Shown in pieces: positions 9,148 through 19,279 of a stretch of 64,000 bases of DNA (the stretch's first letter is position 1; each line of letters begins with the position of its first letter). The notes beneath the pieces are model-generated. The model had not been told where the DNA came from, searched no databases, and saw nothing but the letters and a program-made list of their open reading frames with translations. The position numbers and the translations under genes are program-made. The DNA lies in contig CALKNZ010000001.1 in the NCBI GenBank assembly GCA_938091995.1, positions 1 to 64,000 on the forward strand, given 5' to 3'. The stretch comes from an uncultured Luminiphilus sp. Lineage in GTDB: Bacteria; Pseudomonadota; Gammaproteobacteria; Pseudomonadales; Halieaceae.

Positions 9148-10791
9148 TTAAGACTTTCCGTCCTCGACCATGGCGCTGACACTTTCGGGATCTACCCGCT
9201 GTAGTAGTGGTTTGAAGTCATCTAATTCATGGCCTAACAAAGGGCCGGTTAGCTGATGCCAGTCCAGATCTACCTTGAGAAAGGCTTCAGAGCGCTCTGC
9301 CATGACAGGCAACACCGGCTTTAGGTAGGTGATTAATACTCGGAACAGGTTTATGCCCACTGAGCACACGGCCTGAACTTCCGCTTCACTGCCGGCTTCT
9401 TTGGCAAGTATCCACGGTTTTTTGTCATCGATGTATTGGTTCGCCTTATCAGCCAAGGATATGATTTCACGCATGGCACGACCGAACTCCCGGCCCTCAT
9501 AAAGCGCGGCTATATCGTCCCCAGCCGCAATAAAGCTCTGTACTAGAGCCGGTTCAGAGCACTGATCGCTTAGGGTGTTGGCAAATTTTTTGCGCAAAAA
9601 CCCTGCACATCGGCTGGCGATATTGACCACTTTACCCACTAGATCAGAATTCACGCGCTGCACAAAGTCATCGAGATTCAGGTCAAAGTCATCAACGCTG
9701 GCACCTAACTTTGCCGCAAAATAATAACGAAGGTACTCGGGGTCGAGATGCTTCAAATAAGCACTGGCATGTATAAATGTGCCTCGGCTTTTAGACATTT
9801 TAGTGCCGTCCACCGTGAGAAACCCGTGGGCATAGATGGCTGTCGGTAGGCGCAGCCCTGCAGCCTCGAGCATTGCCGGCCAAAAAAGTCCGTGGAAGTT
9901 AATAATATCTTTCCCAATAAAGTGATACAGCTCAGTGTCATGCCCGGGTTGCCACCATTGGTCAAAGTCCTCGTTTTCTCGTTGGCAGTAGTTAAGGCAG
10001 CTGGCGATGTAACCAATGGGTGCATCAAGCCAGACATAAAAATACTTTCCTGGGTGTCCGGGGATTTCAAAACCAAAGTAGGGTGCATCGCGACTGATAT
10101 CCCAGTCTTGCAATCCTGCCTCTATCCATTCGTTTAACTTGTTTCGAATGGCGGGTTGCAGGCTGCCACTAGCAGTCCAATCAGCGAGGAGCTCTTGAAA
10201 ATGCGACAGTTGGAAAAAGAGGTGGTCAGACGCTTTCTCGATCGGCGCAGCTCCCGACAGTGCCGAAACGGGGTCAATGAGGTCTGTGGGGCTGTAAGTG
10301 GCACCGCAAGCCTCGCAATTGTCTCCGTATTGGTCAGGCGCTTTACAGCGCGGGCAGGTCCCCTTGATGAAGCGATCGGCTAGAAACAGGCCTTTTTCAG
10401 GGTCAAAAGCCTGAGTGATTTCGCGAATACCAATGTGTCCCTGAGTGTCTAATCGATTGAAAATCTCGTTGGACCATTGTTGGTTTTCAGGTGAGTGGGT
10501 CGAGGCGTAGTTGTCAAAACCAATAAGAAAACCCGTTGAATCCTTTAGATGGTCCTGCCTAACCGCTTCAATATGCTCTTCTGGTGACGTCTGAGACTTC
10601 TCTGCAGCCAGCATAATAGCGGTGCCGTGAGCGTCGTCTGCACAAATGTACAAGCAGTGGTTGCCCCTAGACCGCTGAAACCTAACCCAGATATCGGTCT
10701 GCACCTGCTCCAGTATGTGCCCAAGATGCAGTGGTGCGTTGGCGTAGGGGAGCGCTGATGTGACGAGTAGTTTCCGCGTTGCAGGGGTCAT
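9148..10791 (-). CDS. metG: Methionyl-tRNA synthetase, core form without C-terminal domain
   Basis: Charges tRNA-Met with methionine. The class I catalytic motifs are HLGH at 22-25 and KMSKS at 331-335. A zinc knuckle uses Cys146, Cys149, Cys159 and Cys162 (MetG1 type). The anticodon-binding helical domain follows, and the protein ends at 547 residues shortly after MVEDGKS. E. coli MetG is 677 residues and has an extra EMAPII-like tRNA-binding dimerisation domain. That domain is absent here, and the 84 bp downstream hold no remnant. The ATG at 10791 matches family N-termini ([20 protein letters not shown]); an upstream in-frame TTG at 10812 is possible, and neither has a strong ribosome binding site. 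Transcribed divergently from apbC. Confidence 0.95.
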   Translation of the reverse strand: MTPATRKLLVTSALPYANAPLHLGHILEQVQTDIWVRFQRSRGNHCLYICADDAHGTAIMLAAEKSQTSPEEHIEAVRQDHLKDSTGFLIGFDNYASTHSPENQQWSNEIFNRLDTQGHIGIREITQAFDPEKGLFLADRFIKGTCPRCKAPDQYGDNCEACGATYSPTDLIDPVSALSGAAPIEKASDHLFFQLSHFQELLADWTASGSLQPAIRNKLNEWIEAGLQDWDISRDAPYFGFEIPGHPGKYFYVWLDAPIGYIASCLNYCQRENEDFDQWWQPGHDTELYHFIGKDIINFHGLFWPAMLEAAGLRLPTAIYAHGFLTVDGTKMSKSRGTFIHASAYLKHLDPEYLRYYFAAKLGASVDDFDLNLDDFVQRVNSDLVGKVVNIASRCAGFLRKKFANTLSDQCSEPALVQSFIAAGDDIAALYEGREFGRAMREIISLADKANQYIDDKKPWILAKEAGSEAEVQAVCSVGINLFRVLITYLKPVLPVMAERSEAFLKVDLDWHQLTGPLLGHELDDFKPLLQRVDPESVSAMVEDGKS

Positions 10792-10921
10792 ACGGTGCCA
10801 GAGATTTACCAAGAAGTTGCCGAAGTCTACCGGAACGCTGGTCTTGTTTCATGCTGAGTTGCCCCGGTTGGGTATACTGACGCTTTTGTTAAACCAGTCT
10901 TAAAGGTGGGCCGCCATAAAA

Positions 10922-11731
10922 ATGCAAACACAACCCAAACATATTGTCGCAATTGCCTCAGGGAAGGGGGGAGTGGGGAAGTCCACTGTCACCATGAATC
11001 TCGCCTATGCCCTGCAGCAACAAGGCCTGGCCGTGGGTCTGTTGGACGCGGATATATACGGGCCCAGTCAGCGCCGCATGCTGGGAGTGGATCCTGACAT
11101 TACGCCTGAGCAGGAGGATGAAAAGTGGCTGCACCCGATATTGGTGGACGGGGTGAAAGCCATGTCCATGGCATTTTTGACCGATGAGACAACGGCTATG
11201 GTTTGGCGAGGTCCTATGGCCAGTGGGGCGCTTGTTCAGATGCTTGAGCAAACTTTATGGGGGGAATTGGATATATTGCTGGTAGATATGCCCCCCGGTA
11301 CTGGAGATATTCAGCTTACCTTGGCTCAGAAAGCAACTCTTGCAGGAGCGGTAATCGTCACCACACCCCAAGACATTGCCCTTATCGATGCCAAAAAAGG
11401 TATTGAAATGTTCCGCAAGGTCGATATTCCCGTGCTTGGGATTATTGAAAATATGGCTACCCATGTGTGTACTCAGTGTGGGCATGAAGAGGCTATCTTT
11501 GGCAGTGGAGGGGGCGAGCACATGGCCGATCAATACGATGTTCGGGTGTTGGCCAGCCTTCCCTTATCGAAGATTGTTAGGGAAACTGCCGATGCGGGTG
11601 TTGCGATGTTAAATAAAGCCCCAGAAGACCCTGCATCTCGAGGCTTCCATGAGGCCGCGTCTGCGTTGTGGCAGAGTCTCTGCGCGGCTAAACCAAATGC
11701 TGGGCCTATTATTACGATGGGCGACGATTGA
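10922..11731 (+). CDS. apbC: Iron-sulfur cluster carrier ATPase (Mrp/ApbC), short form
   Basis: P-loop ATPase that carries and delivers [4Fe-4S] clusters. Deviant Walker [10 protein letters not shown] at 14-22, [14 protein letters not shown] at 42-55, Walker B region [13 protein letters not shown] near 117-129, and the cluster-bridging CxxC at Cys183/Cys186. At 269 residues it lacks the N-terminal MIP18/DUF59 domain (about 90 residues) found in E. coli Mrp (369). The upstream 110 bp up to metG are too short to encode that domain. A TATACT hexamer at 10873-10878 could be a -10 element for this gene. dcd follows within 23 bp, suggesting co-transcription. Confidence 0.92.
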   Translation: MQTQPKHIVAIASGKGGVGKSTVTMNLAYALQQQGLAVGLLDADIYGPSQRRMLGVDPDITPEQEDEKWLHPILVDGVKAMSMAFLTDETTAMVWRGPMASGALVQMLEQTLWGELDILLVDMPPGTGDIQLTLAQKATLAGAVIVTTPQDIALIDAKKGIEMFRKVDIPVLGIIENMATHVCTQCGHEEAIFGSGGGEHMADQYDVRVLASLPLSKIVRETADAGVAMLNKAPEDPASRGFHEAASALWQSLCAAKPNAGPIITMGDD

Positions 11732-11753
11732 ACCTAGAGTTGGAGTACTGACC

Positions 11754-12320
11754 TTGACGATTAAATCTGACCGCTGGATACGTGAAATGGCTGAGAAAAA
11801 AGGCATGATTGAGCCTTTTGAGCCAGGCCAAGTCCGACAAAAAGGTGGGGAAAAGCTTATTTCCTACGGAACCTCGAGCTACGGCTACGATGTGCGCTGC
11901 AGTCGTGAATTTAAGGTGTTCACGAACATCAACTCAGCGACTGTAGACCCAAAAAATTTCGACGAGGGCAGCTTTGTCCATGTCGAAAGTGATGTTTGTG
12001 TGATTCCGCCAAACTCCTTTGCCCTTGCGGCAACGGTTGAATACTTTCGGATCCCCCGAAATGTTTTGACGGTCTGCCTCGGGAAAAGTACCTATGCGCG
12101 CTGTGGCATTATCGTCAATGTGACGCCACTGGAGCCAGAGTGGGAGGGGCACGTCACCCTTGAATTTTCAAACACCACTACATTGCCCGCAAAAATCTAC
12201 GCCAATGAAGGTGTTGCTCAGATGTTATTTTTTGAATCCGATGAGGTTTGTGAGACCAGCTACGCGGACCGTGGCGGCAAGTATCAGGGCCAGCGAGGAG
12301 TTACGCTCCCAAAAGCTTAG
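11754..12320 (+). CDS. dcd: dCTP deaminase
   Basis: Deaminates dCTP to dUTP, the main route to dUMP for thymidylate. I place the start at TTG 11754 because it gives the family N-terminus [12 protein letters not shown] and a length of 188 residues, the size of the Pseudomonas-type enzyme. A GGAG ribosome binding site lies 8 bases upstream. Conserved blocks are [44 protein letters not shown] (with the active-site Arg and Glu region) and [12 protein letters not shown] at the C-terminus. It follows apbC closely. Its end is 8 bp from the convergent DUF3108 gene, with no terminator visible. Confidence 0.95.
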   Translation: MTIKSDRWIREMAEKKGMIEPFEPGQVRQKGGEKLISYGTSSYGYDVRCSREFKVFTNINSATVDPKNFDEGSFVHVESDVCVIPPNSFALAATVEYFRIPRNVLTVCLGKSTYARCGIIVNVTPLEPEWEGHVTLEFSNTTTLPAKIYANEGVAQMLFFESDEVCETSYADRGGKYQGQRGVTLPKA

Positions 12321-12328
12321 CTGTTACT

Positions 12329-13066
12329 CTACTGAGCCGCGATAGTGACTGACTCTAAAAGAATTTCAATCACTGAGTCATCTTCTTGATGTTGGGTTCG
12401 CACCATCATGTAGTCGAGGGAGGGTGCAATCCAGACAGAAGAACGCCGTTTCGCTTCGGCGGATCGCACCTGCTTGTAGTGTAAGGTCAACACATCTCCC
12501 ATGGGTGTTGTCAGCGTTTCCTCACCGATAAACTTCAGCGTCCGGTCCTTAATCCGAGGGCCATCGACGACCTGAAATTCAAGGGATGCCGGTGGTATTT
12601 CAGCGTCTCGTGCAGCCAACTTAAGGTCGAGGCGCAGTTGTTCTTGTTGACTGAGTTGATCGAGGACGGTCTCTGACCACGGGTGTTCTGTCCACTCGTC
12701 CTTTTTTAAACTCCTTATTACGCCAGTTTCAGGTAAGAAAATGACTTCACGCCGACGGCGCACCACAGATTTAAGCTGGTATTGGTAATCAATGCCCTGA
12801 ATCTGCTTGCCAACGAGTTTGAATCGAGCTGATTCCTGAATTTTTGCGAACATCGAGCTACCTTTGCTTGTGAGGCTGTAGCCCTCATCAGTCGCGACGA
12901 GTTCGCGTTCAATTTTAAGCTTCATTCCCATGGCTTTGGTTTTATAAACCGCTTTATATGGGGTTAAGGTGATGGGCTCGGAGGCTGAAGAGACAGCCAC
13001 TGTAGCTGTGCCTGTTAGTAGTGCAACGCCTACAGCTAAAATTTTGATCATCAACTGGGTCGCCAA
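12329..13066 (-). CDS. DUF3108 periplasmic protein
   Basis: 245 residues with an N-terminal signal sequence (cleavage likely near AVSSASEP, residue about 28) and a DUF3108 domain. It is mostly beta with conserved features such as YKTKAMGMKLKIERELV and the C-terminal 'YMMVRTQHQEDDSVIEI'. DUF3108 proteins are exported and of unknown function, often beside purN/purM in this group. The start is the TTG at 13066: a perfect AGGAGG (13073-13078) lies 6 bases upstream, whereas the ATG at 13051 would be 21 bases away. The gene therefore overlaps the end of purN by 16 bp and is probably translationally coupled. Confidence 0.85.
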   Translation of the reverse strand: MATQLMIKILAVGVALLTGTATVAVSSASEPITLTPYKAVYKTKAMGMKLKIERELVATDEGYSLTSKGSSMFAKIQESARFKLVGKQIQGIDYQYQLKSVVRRRREVIFLPETGVIRSLKKDEWTEHPWSETVLDQLSQQEQLRLDLKLAARDAEIPPASLEFQVVDGPRIKDRTLKFIGEETLTTPMGDVLTLHYKQVRSAEAKRRSSVWIAPSLDYMMVRTQHQEDDSVIEILLESVTIAAQ

Positions 13067-13707
13067 AGCTTGCCTCCTGGTGGCAGTGTTTCACCGTGCC
13101 ACAATGCGCTGCGTTCGCCTAGACTCACCTGGCCGGTAAGCACTAGGTTGGCCGCATAGGGATAAAGCCGGTGCTCAAAAGGAAGCACGCGACTTGCAAG
13201 GGTAGCTGCGGTGTCGCCATCTTCGATCGATACCGGCGTTTGTAGGATGCCTGGACCTTCGTCGAGATCTGCCGTCACAAAATGAACAGTGGCGCCACCT
13301 TCGCGTTCCCCCGCATCTAAAGCGCGTTGATGGGTATTGAGGCCCCGGTATTTTGGTAGCAGTGACGGGTGAATATTGATGAGCTTACCGCGAAAACGAT
13401 CAACAAAACCGGCGGTCAAAATCCGCATAAATCCGGCCAGAACAATGACATCGGGTTTGAATTCATCAATTTTTTGCGCAAGGACCTGATCAAAGGCTTC
13501 CCTAGATGCATACAGCGTGTGGTCAACCACCTCCGTAGTAATTCCTGCATCTTGCGCAATTTTTAGGCCGGCGGCTTCGGGACGATTACTGATAACGACC
13601 TCAACCGAACCTTCGAGCTCTCCGCTGTGTTGTGCCCGTAAAAACGCGCCTAGGTTACTGCCCCTTCCCGACAATAATAACGCTAGACGTCCTGATTCCT
13701 TTGTCAT
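13051..13707 (-). CDS. purN: Phosphoribosylglycinamide formyltransferase
   Basis: Third step of purine synthesis: transfers formyl from 10-formyl-THF to GAR. 218 residues. The phosphate loop LSGRGSN is near 12-18. The catalytic Asn and His lie in [13 protein letters not shown], and the catalytic Asp in [12 protein letters not shown]. It overlaps purM by 4 bp, giving the usual purM-purN pair, and overlaps the DUF3108 gene by 16 bp at its end. Confidence 0.95.
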   Translation of the reverse strand: MTKESGRLALLLSGRGSNLGAFLRAQHSGELEGSVEVVISNRPEAAGLKIAQDAGITTEVVDHTLYASREAFDQVLAQKIDEFKPDVIVLAGFMRILTAGFVDRFRGKLINIHPSLLPKYRGLNTHQRALDAGEREGGATVHFVTADLDEGPGILQTPVSIEDGDTAATLASRVLPFEHRLYPYAANLVLTGQVSLGERSALWHGETLPPGGKLWRPS

Positions 13708-14762
13708 TCTGAGAACTCGACACCCTTAGTTCCAGCAGCAATATCACCTATTTTCCAGGCGTTAAGCCCGGCGGTGGCTAAGTGATCTAGGGTCGGGCCA
13801 GCCTGGTCGGCAGCAACAACAACAACCATACCCACACCGCAGTTAAAGGTCCTTAACATCTCATATTGTTCGACATTACCACCTTGCTGTAGCCACTCGA
13901 AGACGGCGGGCGGACGCCAGCTAGTGAGATCGATTTTGGCGGTGCAGCCCTCGGGCAGAACACGCGGCAAATTTTCAGGAAGGCCTCCCCCGGTGATATG
14001 AGCCATAGCGTGAATAGGCACGGCTTTTTGCAGGGACAGCAGGGCGCGATTATAAATCGTGGTTGGTGCTAACAAGGCGTCGATTAGGGCTTGCCCATCG
14101 GATAAGCGCGTCTCCAGTGAAGCAGATTGCACCTCGATAATTTTACGAATTAAAGAAAAGCCATTCGCATGAGGGCCGCTTGAGGGTAGGGCAATGAGCA
14201 CATCACCCTCAGCGACCTTTGTGCCATCAATAATGTGTTTCTTTTCCGCTACGCCCACGCAGAACCCTGCGAGGTCATAGTCTTCCCCTTCGTACATGCC
14301 AGGCATTTCCGCGGTTTCTCCGCCGACCAATGCGCAGCCCGCGAGCTCACAGCCCTTACCAATGCCCGCTACGACTTCAGTGGCCACGTCGATATTGAGC
14401 TTGCCCGTTGCGTAATAGTCCAAAAACAACAGTGGTTCAGCGCCAACAACGGCAATGTCGTTACTGCACATGGCTACAAGGTCGATTCCAATGGTATCGT
14501 GGCGACCAGCCATCATGGCGAGTCTGAGTTTGGTGCCAACGCCATCGGTGCCTGAAACTAAAACGGGTTGCTGGTAACCTTGGGGTATCTCTACTAGCGC
14601 ACCGAAGCCACCAATTCCACCCAGAACTTCGGGTCTACGTGTTGCCGCGGTCACACTTTTGAGCCGATCCACTAACTGATTGCCAGCGTCGATGTCGACC
14701 CCGGCGTCACGATAGGAGAGGGCAGGCTTTTTTGGGGTTTCGCTCATGAGTACTAGCGCCAT
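13704..14762 (-). CDS. purM: Phosphoribosylformylglycinamidine cyclo-ligase
   Basis: AIR synthetase, fifth step of purine synthesis. Signature [14 protein letters not shown] near the N-terminus, the ATP-grasp-like [16 protein letters not shown] and [11 protein letters not shown] blocks, and the C-terminal ITGGGLPEN. 352 residues from the ATG at 14762; a second in-frame ATG at 14747 would give 347, closer to E. coli (345). Neither has a clear ribosome binding site. Divergent from the DUF2066 gene across 87 bp. No purine (PurR-type) operator stood out there. Confidence 0.95.
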   Translation of the reverse strand: MALVLMSETPKKPALSYRDAGVDIDAGNQLVDRLKSVTAATRRPEVLGGIGGFGALVEIPQGYQQPVLVSGTDGVGTKLRLAMMAGRHDTIGIDLVAMCSNDIAVVGAEPLLFLDYYATGKLNIDVATEVVAGIGKGCELAGCALVGGETAEMPGMYEGEDYDLAGFCVGVAEKKHIIDGTKVAEGDVLIALPSSGPHANGFSLIRKIIEVQSASLETRLSDGQALIDALLAPTTIYNRALLSLQKAVPIHAMAHITGGGLPENLPRVLPEGCTAKIDLTSWRPPAVFEWLQQGGNVEQYEMLRTFNCGVGMVVVVAADQAGPTLDHLATAGLNAWKIGDIAAGTKGVEFSE

Positions 14763-14849
14763 TTGGGTCGTTTGTGGTGGTGACAGGGTACTGGCTGGTC
14801 GTTAACTAGGGAAGCAACGCAGAAAGGTTTTCACTGGTAAACTTACGGC

Positions 14850-15899
14850 ATGTTAAAGCTAAATCACAAATTTACAGGCCCAATCGGGCGACTTTTGCTC
14901 CTATTGGCCTTCGCAGCCCCAGTGTTTGCCGAGTCGAATTTTTATGCCGCTCGCGTTGAAGTGCCCGATCGCAGTGATGCTGCATTGGCCGCTGGATCTC
15001 GCGAAGCCCTCAATCGGGTGCTTGTCAGGGTCTCAGGCAATGAGGAGATCGCGAAAAATCCCTCAGTTGCTGCTGCGTTGCGGGTGGCTCGTGACCGCGT
15101 ATCGCTCTACAGCTTCGAGCAAGAGCAAGGGCAGGTCTATCTCCAGGCTACCTTCGATGATGTTTTAGTGAAAAGTATATTACGTGAATCAGATGCCACT
15201 TTCTGGTCTGAGGATAGGCCTCCAGTGCTACTTTGGCTGGTAGTCGATGAGCCTTACAGCCGTCGTTTTGCGACGGTGAGTCAAGATGGTGAATTGCTGT
15301 TGGAGTTATCTGAGGCATTTACCGCAAGGGGCATTGATCTGCGTTTGCCGTTGCTCGACCTAGAGGATGCAGCAAAGCTTTCCCCTGAAATGGTTTGGCA
15401 GCGGGTTACCCGCAGAATTCGCTCTGCATCTCAGCGATATGGTACCGAACATATTATGGTGGGGCGTTATGTTCAGTTAACAACGGGCTCGCAACTTGCC
15501 GATTGGCTTTATCTGGATAGCGAAGACCAGCGACAAATTCAAATACAGGGCAGTAAAGCGACACCGGTTGTGTTGGCTGGGGTTGACCTGGTGGTAGATG
15601 CAATGGCCGATAGATACGCCGTGACCCTTGAGTCAGCTCCGGGACAGAGTTTCATTTCTGTCACGGTCACGGGGGTCGAGAGCTTTACCGATTACCAATC
15701 AGTCATGGGTATACTCCGCGAGCTTCCGGTGCTGGATTCTCTGACTATCGATGAGATTTATGGGGACAGGCTTGGGGTTCGAGTGACAGGACTTAGTAAC
15801 GCCGAGGCTTTAGCACGGGTTCTACCAGGGCGTTCACGACTGGTCGTCTTGGGTGACATAACAACAAACCGCATTGACTTACACTGGGGGCAACCATGA
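14850..15899 (+). CDS. DUF2066 exported protein
   Basis: 349 residues with a signal peptide (residues 1-27, cleavage at VFA-ES) followed by a DUF2066 domain. The first 100 mature residues (FYAARVEVPDRSDAALAAGSR and VLVRVSGNEEI) are the best conserved part. DUF2066 proteins are typical of gammaproteobacteria, lie between purM and the permease and hda, and have no assigned function. It overlaps the permease by 4 bp (ATGA), so it is co-transcribed with it and hda. Confidence 0.82.
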   Translation: MLKLNHKFTGPIGRLLLLLAFAAPVFAESNFYAARVEVPDRSDAALAAGSREALNRVLVRVSGNEEIAKNPSVAAALRVARDRVSLYSFEQEQGQVYLQATFDDVLVKSILRESDATFWSEDRPPVLLWLVVDEPYSRRFATVSQDGELLLELSEAFTARGIDLRLPLLDLEDAAKLSPEMVWQRVTRRIRSASQRYGTEHIMVGRYVQLTTGSQLADWLYLDSEDQRQIQIQGSKATPVVLAGVDLVVDAMADRYAVTLESAPGQSFISVTVTGVESFTDYQSVMGILRELPVLDSLTIDEIYGDRLGVRVTGLSNAEALARVLPGRSRLVVLGDITTNRIDLHWGQP

Positions 15900-16966
15900 G
15901 CTCTAATCCTACTGTTAATCGGTGGCCTTTTGTCGTTGGACTCATCGCGGCAATGGCGGTTTTCATCTGGGCTTTACACCCTATTTTGGCGCCTTTTCTC
16001 GTGGGAGCGCTCATCGCTTACTTGGGCGACCCCATGGTTGATGCGCTTGAAGCTCGGGGCTTTGGTCGCTCGTCGGGTGTGATCTTGGTGTTCTTGGTGC
16101 TGGTGCTGTTGCTGACCTTAATTCTCTTGGTGGGGGTTCCCCTACTTATTGATCAATTGGATCAAGCGATCAAGAAAGTCCCGATACTGTACCGCTGGGT
16201 ATCGACCTCACTTTTACCGTCGATACATGAACAAATAAGCGTGAGTCCAGTGCACCTGCCGCCTATTGATTGGGAAGCGGAGTTAGCTGCGCGATGGCAG
16301 TCTGTCGGCAAGCTCGTCGCTACCTCGGTAGCCAGCCTTACACGATCGGGATTTGGTGTCATCGCCGCAGTTTTTAATATGACCTTGATACCCGTAGTGG
16401 CTTTTTACTTGATGCGCGATTGGGACCGAATGGTGGCTGCCATACTCGACCTTGTACCAATTACATGGCAACAAGATCTGAGTCGGATGGTTTCTGAGGC
16501 CAATGATGTGCTTGGTGCTTTTATCCGTGGCCAATTCTTAGTGATGCTCGCTCAGGCTTTCCTCTACAGTGCAGGTTTGTGGTTTATAGGCTTAGACTTT
16601 GCGCTAATACTCGGAACGGTAGCGGGCCTAGCCTCCATTATTCCCTACGCCGGCGCGGCGCTGGGCGTAGGCAGTTCACTTATTGTTGCTTGGTTTCAGT
16701 CTGGAGGTGATCTGAGTTTTATTGCTGGGGTGGGGCTGGTTTTTGCTGTAGGTCAAACCTTAGAGAGTTTGGTGCTCACGCCTGTGTTAATTGGTGACCG
16801 CATCGGCTTGCATCCCGTTATGGTTATTTTCGCACTGCTCGCAGGTGGGCAGTTGGCGGGCTTTACCGGCGTGCTACTGGCACTGCCTGTCGCGGCCGTT
16901 GTCTTGGTTTTTTGTCGGCATGCTGTGGGTTACTACCGCAGTACCGAAACCTATCGCAGCTCCTGA
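15896..16966 (+). CDS. AI-2E/PerM family permease
   Basis: 356 residues and about eight membrane helices in the UPF0118 (AI-2E exporter-like/PerM) arrangement. There are three helices at the start, a soluble insertion around residues 85-150, and a C-terminal helical group with IPYAGAALGVGSSL and the conserved DRIGLHPVMVIFALLAGGQLAGFTGVLLALPVAA region. Substrate unknown: members have been linked to AI-2 export or Na/H antiport, but neither can be inferred here. The stop is 13 bp before the hda start. Confidence 0.85.
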   Translation: MSSNPTVNRWPFVVGLIAAMAVFIWALHPILAPFLVGALIAYLGDPMVDALEARGFGRSSGVILVFLVLVLLLTLILLVGVPLLIDQLDQAIKKVPILYRWVSTSLLPSIHEQISVSPVHLPPIDWEAELAARWQSVGKLVATSVASLTRSGFGVIAAVFNMTLIPVVAFYLMRDWDRMVAAILDLVPITWQQDLSRMVSEANDVLGAFIRGQFLVMLAQAFLYSAGLWFIGLDFALILGTVAGLASIIPYAGAALGVGSSLIVAWFQSGGDLSFIAGVGLVFAVGQTLESLVLTPVLIGDRIGLHPVMVIFALLAGGQLAGFTGVLLALPVAAVVLVFCRHAVGYYRSTETYRSS

Positions 16967-16979
16967 ATATGAGGCCAGT

Positions 16980-17678
16980 GTGGTCGACCAGCTACCTTTA
17001 AAAATTCCTGTCGATAATGACCTTAGTCTGGATAACTTTCAGCCGCGTCCTGCCCTTCTTGAATTACTTACTGAGGTTGACGCTTTGCTGGGAGGTACAG
17101 GGCAATCCCTGTTTCTTTGGGGAGCGACGGGAGCCGGAAAAAGCCATTTGTTACAGGGGATAAGTCGAGCTATGGGTGCTCGAGCCCTATACCTACCTAT
17201 GAGTGAACTGTACCAATACCCCCCAGAGGCTGTCCTTGAGGGCATTGTCACCTGCGAGGCGGTGCTAGTTGACGACATTCAATTGATTGCTGATAGCGGC
17301 GTCTGGCAGGAGGCCTTGTTCCACAACTTTAACCGGTTAAAAGCAGCGGGTATTCCCCAGCTTTACTCTGGGTTAGCGCCCCCCGCACAGATGACAAAGG
17401 TTTTGCCCGATCTGCGATCTCGTTGGGGTGAGTTGATAATTTATCACTTGCCAGGGTTTACTGAGGATGAGTTGGGCGCCTTGCTTCAGTTTAGGGCCTC
17501 ACAGAGAGGTTTAAAGCTGTCTAGCGAAGTGGTGCAGTATATCTTAAGCCGAGCGCCACGAAGTTCCTCGGCATTGATGGCTCTACTTGATGAGCTTGAT
17601 CACGCGGCTTTGGCCCGGGGCCGCCCAATAACCATTCCTTTACTTGCTGAGCTCAGGGTGTGGTCACCGGATCGGTGA
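16980..17678 (+). CDS. hda: DnaA inactivator Hda
   Basis: AAA+ protein that, with the DNA-bound sliding clamp, stimulates ATP hydrolysis by DnaA and so prevents over-initiation. The GTG at 16980 has GAGG five bases upstream and gives 232 residues, matching E. coli Hda (233). The N-terminal clamp-binding motif QLPLKI follows at residues 4-9. The P-loop GATGAGKSH is complete, Walker B appears as AVLVDDIQLI, and the sensor region includes LPDLRSRWG. Its last 26 bp overlap the convergent transporter gene. Confidence 0.9.
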   Translation: MVDQLPLKIPVDNDLSLDNFQPRPALLELLTEVDALLGGTGQSLFLWGATGAGKSHLLQGISRAMGARALYLPMSELYQYPPEAVLEGIVTCEAVLVDDIQLIADSGVWQEALFHNFNRLKAAGIPQLYSGLAPPAQMTKVLPDLRSRWGELIIYHLPGFTEDELGALLQFRASQRGLKLSSEVVQYILSRAPRSSSALMALLDELDHAALARGRPITIPLLAELRVWSPDR

Positions 17679-18432
17679 CTACAACGGCATACTCATTGGG
17701 CCCCAGCTGTAGATAACTTCGTAGCCACCGGACCAGTAGGTATAGGGGTAGGGTGTCTGCAAGGGCAGAGAGTGCTTTAAAAGCATAGTTGCTGCCGACC
17801 AGCACGAGCAACGTATTAAACGCCATTTCTCCGCGCCAGTAGACGGCACCGAAAGTCACGGTGACGACCATAATTGAGTCGACCATTTGACTCAGTAATG
17901 TGCTGAAGTTGTTGCGTAGCCAAAGGTGTTTGCCTCGGGTAAGCCGTTTCCAAAAATGATATAGCTGAACATCGCAGTATTGGGCGGTGATATAGGCCAG
18001 CATCGATGCGAAAACCGCTCCAGAAGTCGTCGCATAAATTAGCTCAAACAAACCAATCTGTCCGGTGACAATCTCTCCATTGGGTAATGCCACGGGCTCA
18101 GCTAGCTGTAGGATCTGCCAAGGGGGCATGCTCTCTGGGGGCACAGATGGCGCTAGATCGCCCAAAGTGAGGACCGCGAGGATCAGAAAATTGAGTCCCA
18201 AGCCCACGGTAACCAGAAAATTCGCGCGCGCACGACCGTACAGCTCTGACACTAGATCGGTGCAAAGAAATGTTAGCGGGTAGGGCAGTACACCAACGGC
18301 TAAAGCCAAAGGTCCCAGCTGTATAAACCTTGTAATACCGACCACGTTGAGAAGCGTCATAGCACCGAGAAACACGGCCGCTAGCACGAGAAAAACCCTT
18401 TCGCGCCTTTCCCTGATTAACTCGTCCAACAC
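17653..18432 (-). CDS. Queuosine precursor transporter (YhhQ/VUT family)
   Basis: 259 residues, six or so membrane helices, ECF S-component-like YhhQ family, proposed to import queuosine precursors such as preQ0/preQ1. The N-terminal FLGAMTLLNVVGITRF, the central YPLTFLCTDLVSELYG motif and the late LLSQMVDSIMVVTVTFG helix are the family's marks. It overlaps hda tail to tail by 26 bp and lies 2 bp after the SDR gene, so the pair is likely one operon. The neighbouring PTPS-like gene also handles a pterin-type substrate, which is consistent but not proof of a shared pathway. Confidence 0.85.
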   Translation of the reverse strand: MLDELIRERRERVFLVLAAVFLGAMTLLNVVGITRFIQLGPLALAVGVLPYPLTFLCTDLVSELYGRARANFLVTVGLGLNFLILAVLTLGDLAPSVPPESMPPWQILQLAEPVALPNGEIVTGQIGLFELIYATTSGAVFASMLAYITAQYCDVQLYHFWKRLTRGKHLWLRNNFSTLLSQMVDSIMVVTVTFGAVYWRGEMAFNTLLVLVGSNYAFKALSALADTLPLYLLVRWLRSYLQLGPNEYAVVVTDPVTTP

Positions 18433-18434
18433 CG

Positions 18435-19145
18435 TTAGTGCTCCACTTGCCCCAAGTTGCCGTGTAGGACCGCCCCATTAATGACGGGATTGCTGTGCGC
18501 CCAAACAATGAGTCGTGCAATTTCTTCAGGCTCCACCAGGCGACCAAAGCTGTTCATAGCACTGATGGCCTCAATGATTTTTTCGTCTTGGCCAATATGA
18601 TTACGTAGCATCTCAGTATCGGTAAATCCGGGACAGACGAGAGCAGTATGAATGCCCCTGCCCATGAGGTCTTGGCAGGTGGCTCGCATCATCCCCAGCT
18701 GAGCGTGTTTACTCACGACATAGCTAAAAGCACCTTTCACAGCTTTTTCGGACAGTGTTGAACCTACAAATAATACGCTGGATCCAGAGGGCATGAGCGG
18801 AAGGAGTTCGCGATTGAGGTTGTTAATTGCCATGGTATTGATTTGAAGAACTTTCGCCAGTGAGGCGTCATCCGTGTCATCTGCGGTGTCTTTAAGCATT
18901 AGCGCAGCGTTATGCACCAAGCATACCGAAGCGGGCTGAGTTTCCGTCATTGTCAACGACAAGGAGCGGGCTAACGCTCTAACAGATTCCGGGTCACTTA
19001 AGTCACCGCATAAGTCGGTCACACCCGATACAGGACAGGGGCGTCGGGAAATATTGATAACGTGAAAGCCGGCATCGAGAAACAGTCGCGCAGCAGCGGC
19101 TCCAATGCCCGAGCTGGCTCCCGTGACAATTGCAGTTCGTGTCAT
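18435..19145 (-). CDS. Short-chain dehydrogenase/reductase (sepiapterin/pteridine-reductase-like)
   Basis: 236-residue classical SDR. Cofactor motif TGASSGIG at 8-15, an NISRRP turn that favours NADP(H), HNAA near 78-81 in place of NNAG, and catalytic Ser129, Tyr142 and Lys146. The N-terminal half resembles bacterial sepiapterin reductases. Divergent from a PTPS-family gene across 134 bp, which suggests a pterin substrate; this is a context inference, and many SDRs have this sequence level of similarity. Upstream of the transporter in the same direction. Confidence 0.75.
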   Translation of the reverse strand: MTRTAIVTGASSGIGAAAARLFLDAGFHVINISRRPCPVSGVTDLCGDLSDPESVRALARSLSLTMTETQPASVCLVHNAALMLKDTADDTDDASLAKVLQINTMAINNLNRELLPLMPSGSSVLFVGSTLSEKAVKGAFSYVVSKHAQLGMMRATCQDLMGRGIHTALVCPGFTDTEMLRNHIGQDEKIIEAISAMNSFGRLVEPEEIARLIVWAHSNPVINGAVLHGNLGQVEH

Positions 19146-19279
19146 GCTAGTGGCTTCCCTTTACGTTGTACTAACGGTACGCAGGCCCGCATCGGGTGGA
19201 TGCCAAACCTGTTGATTGGCTTGCTAAGCGCATCGCCAGCCCCCACCATACACTGTCCTTATAAATCTGGCAGTACACG

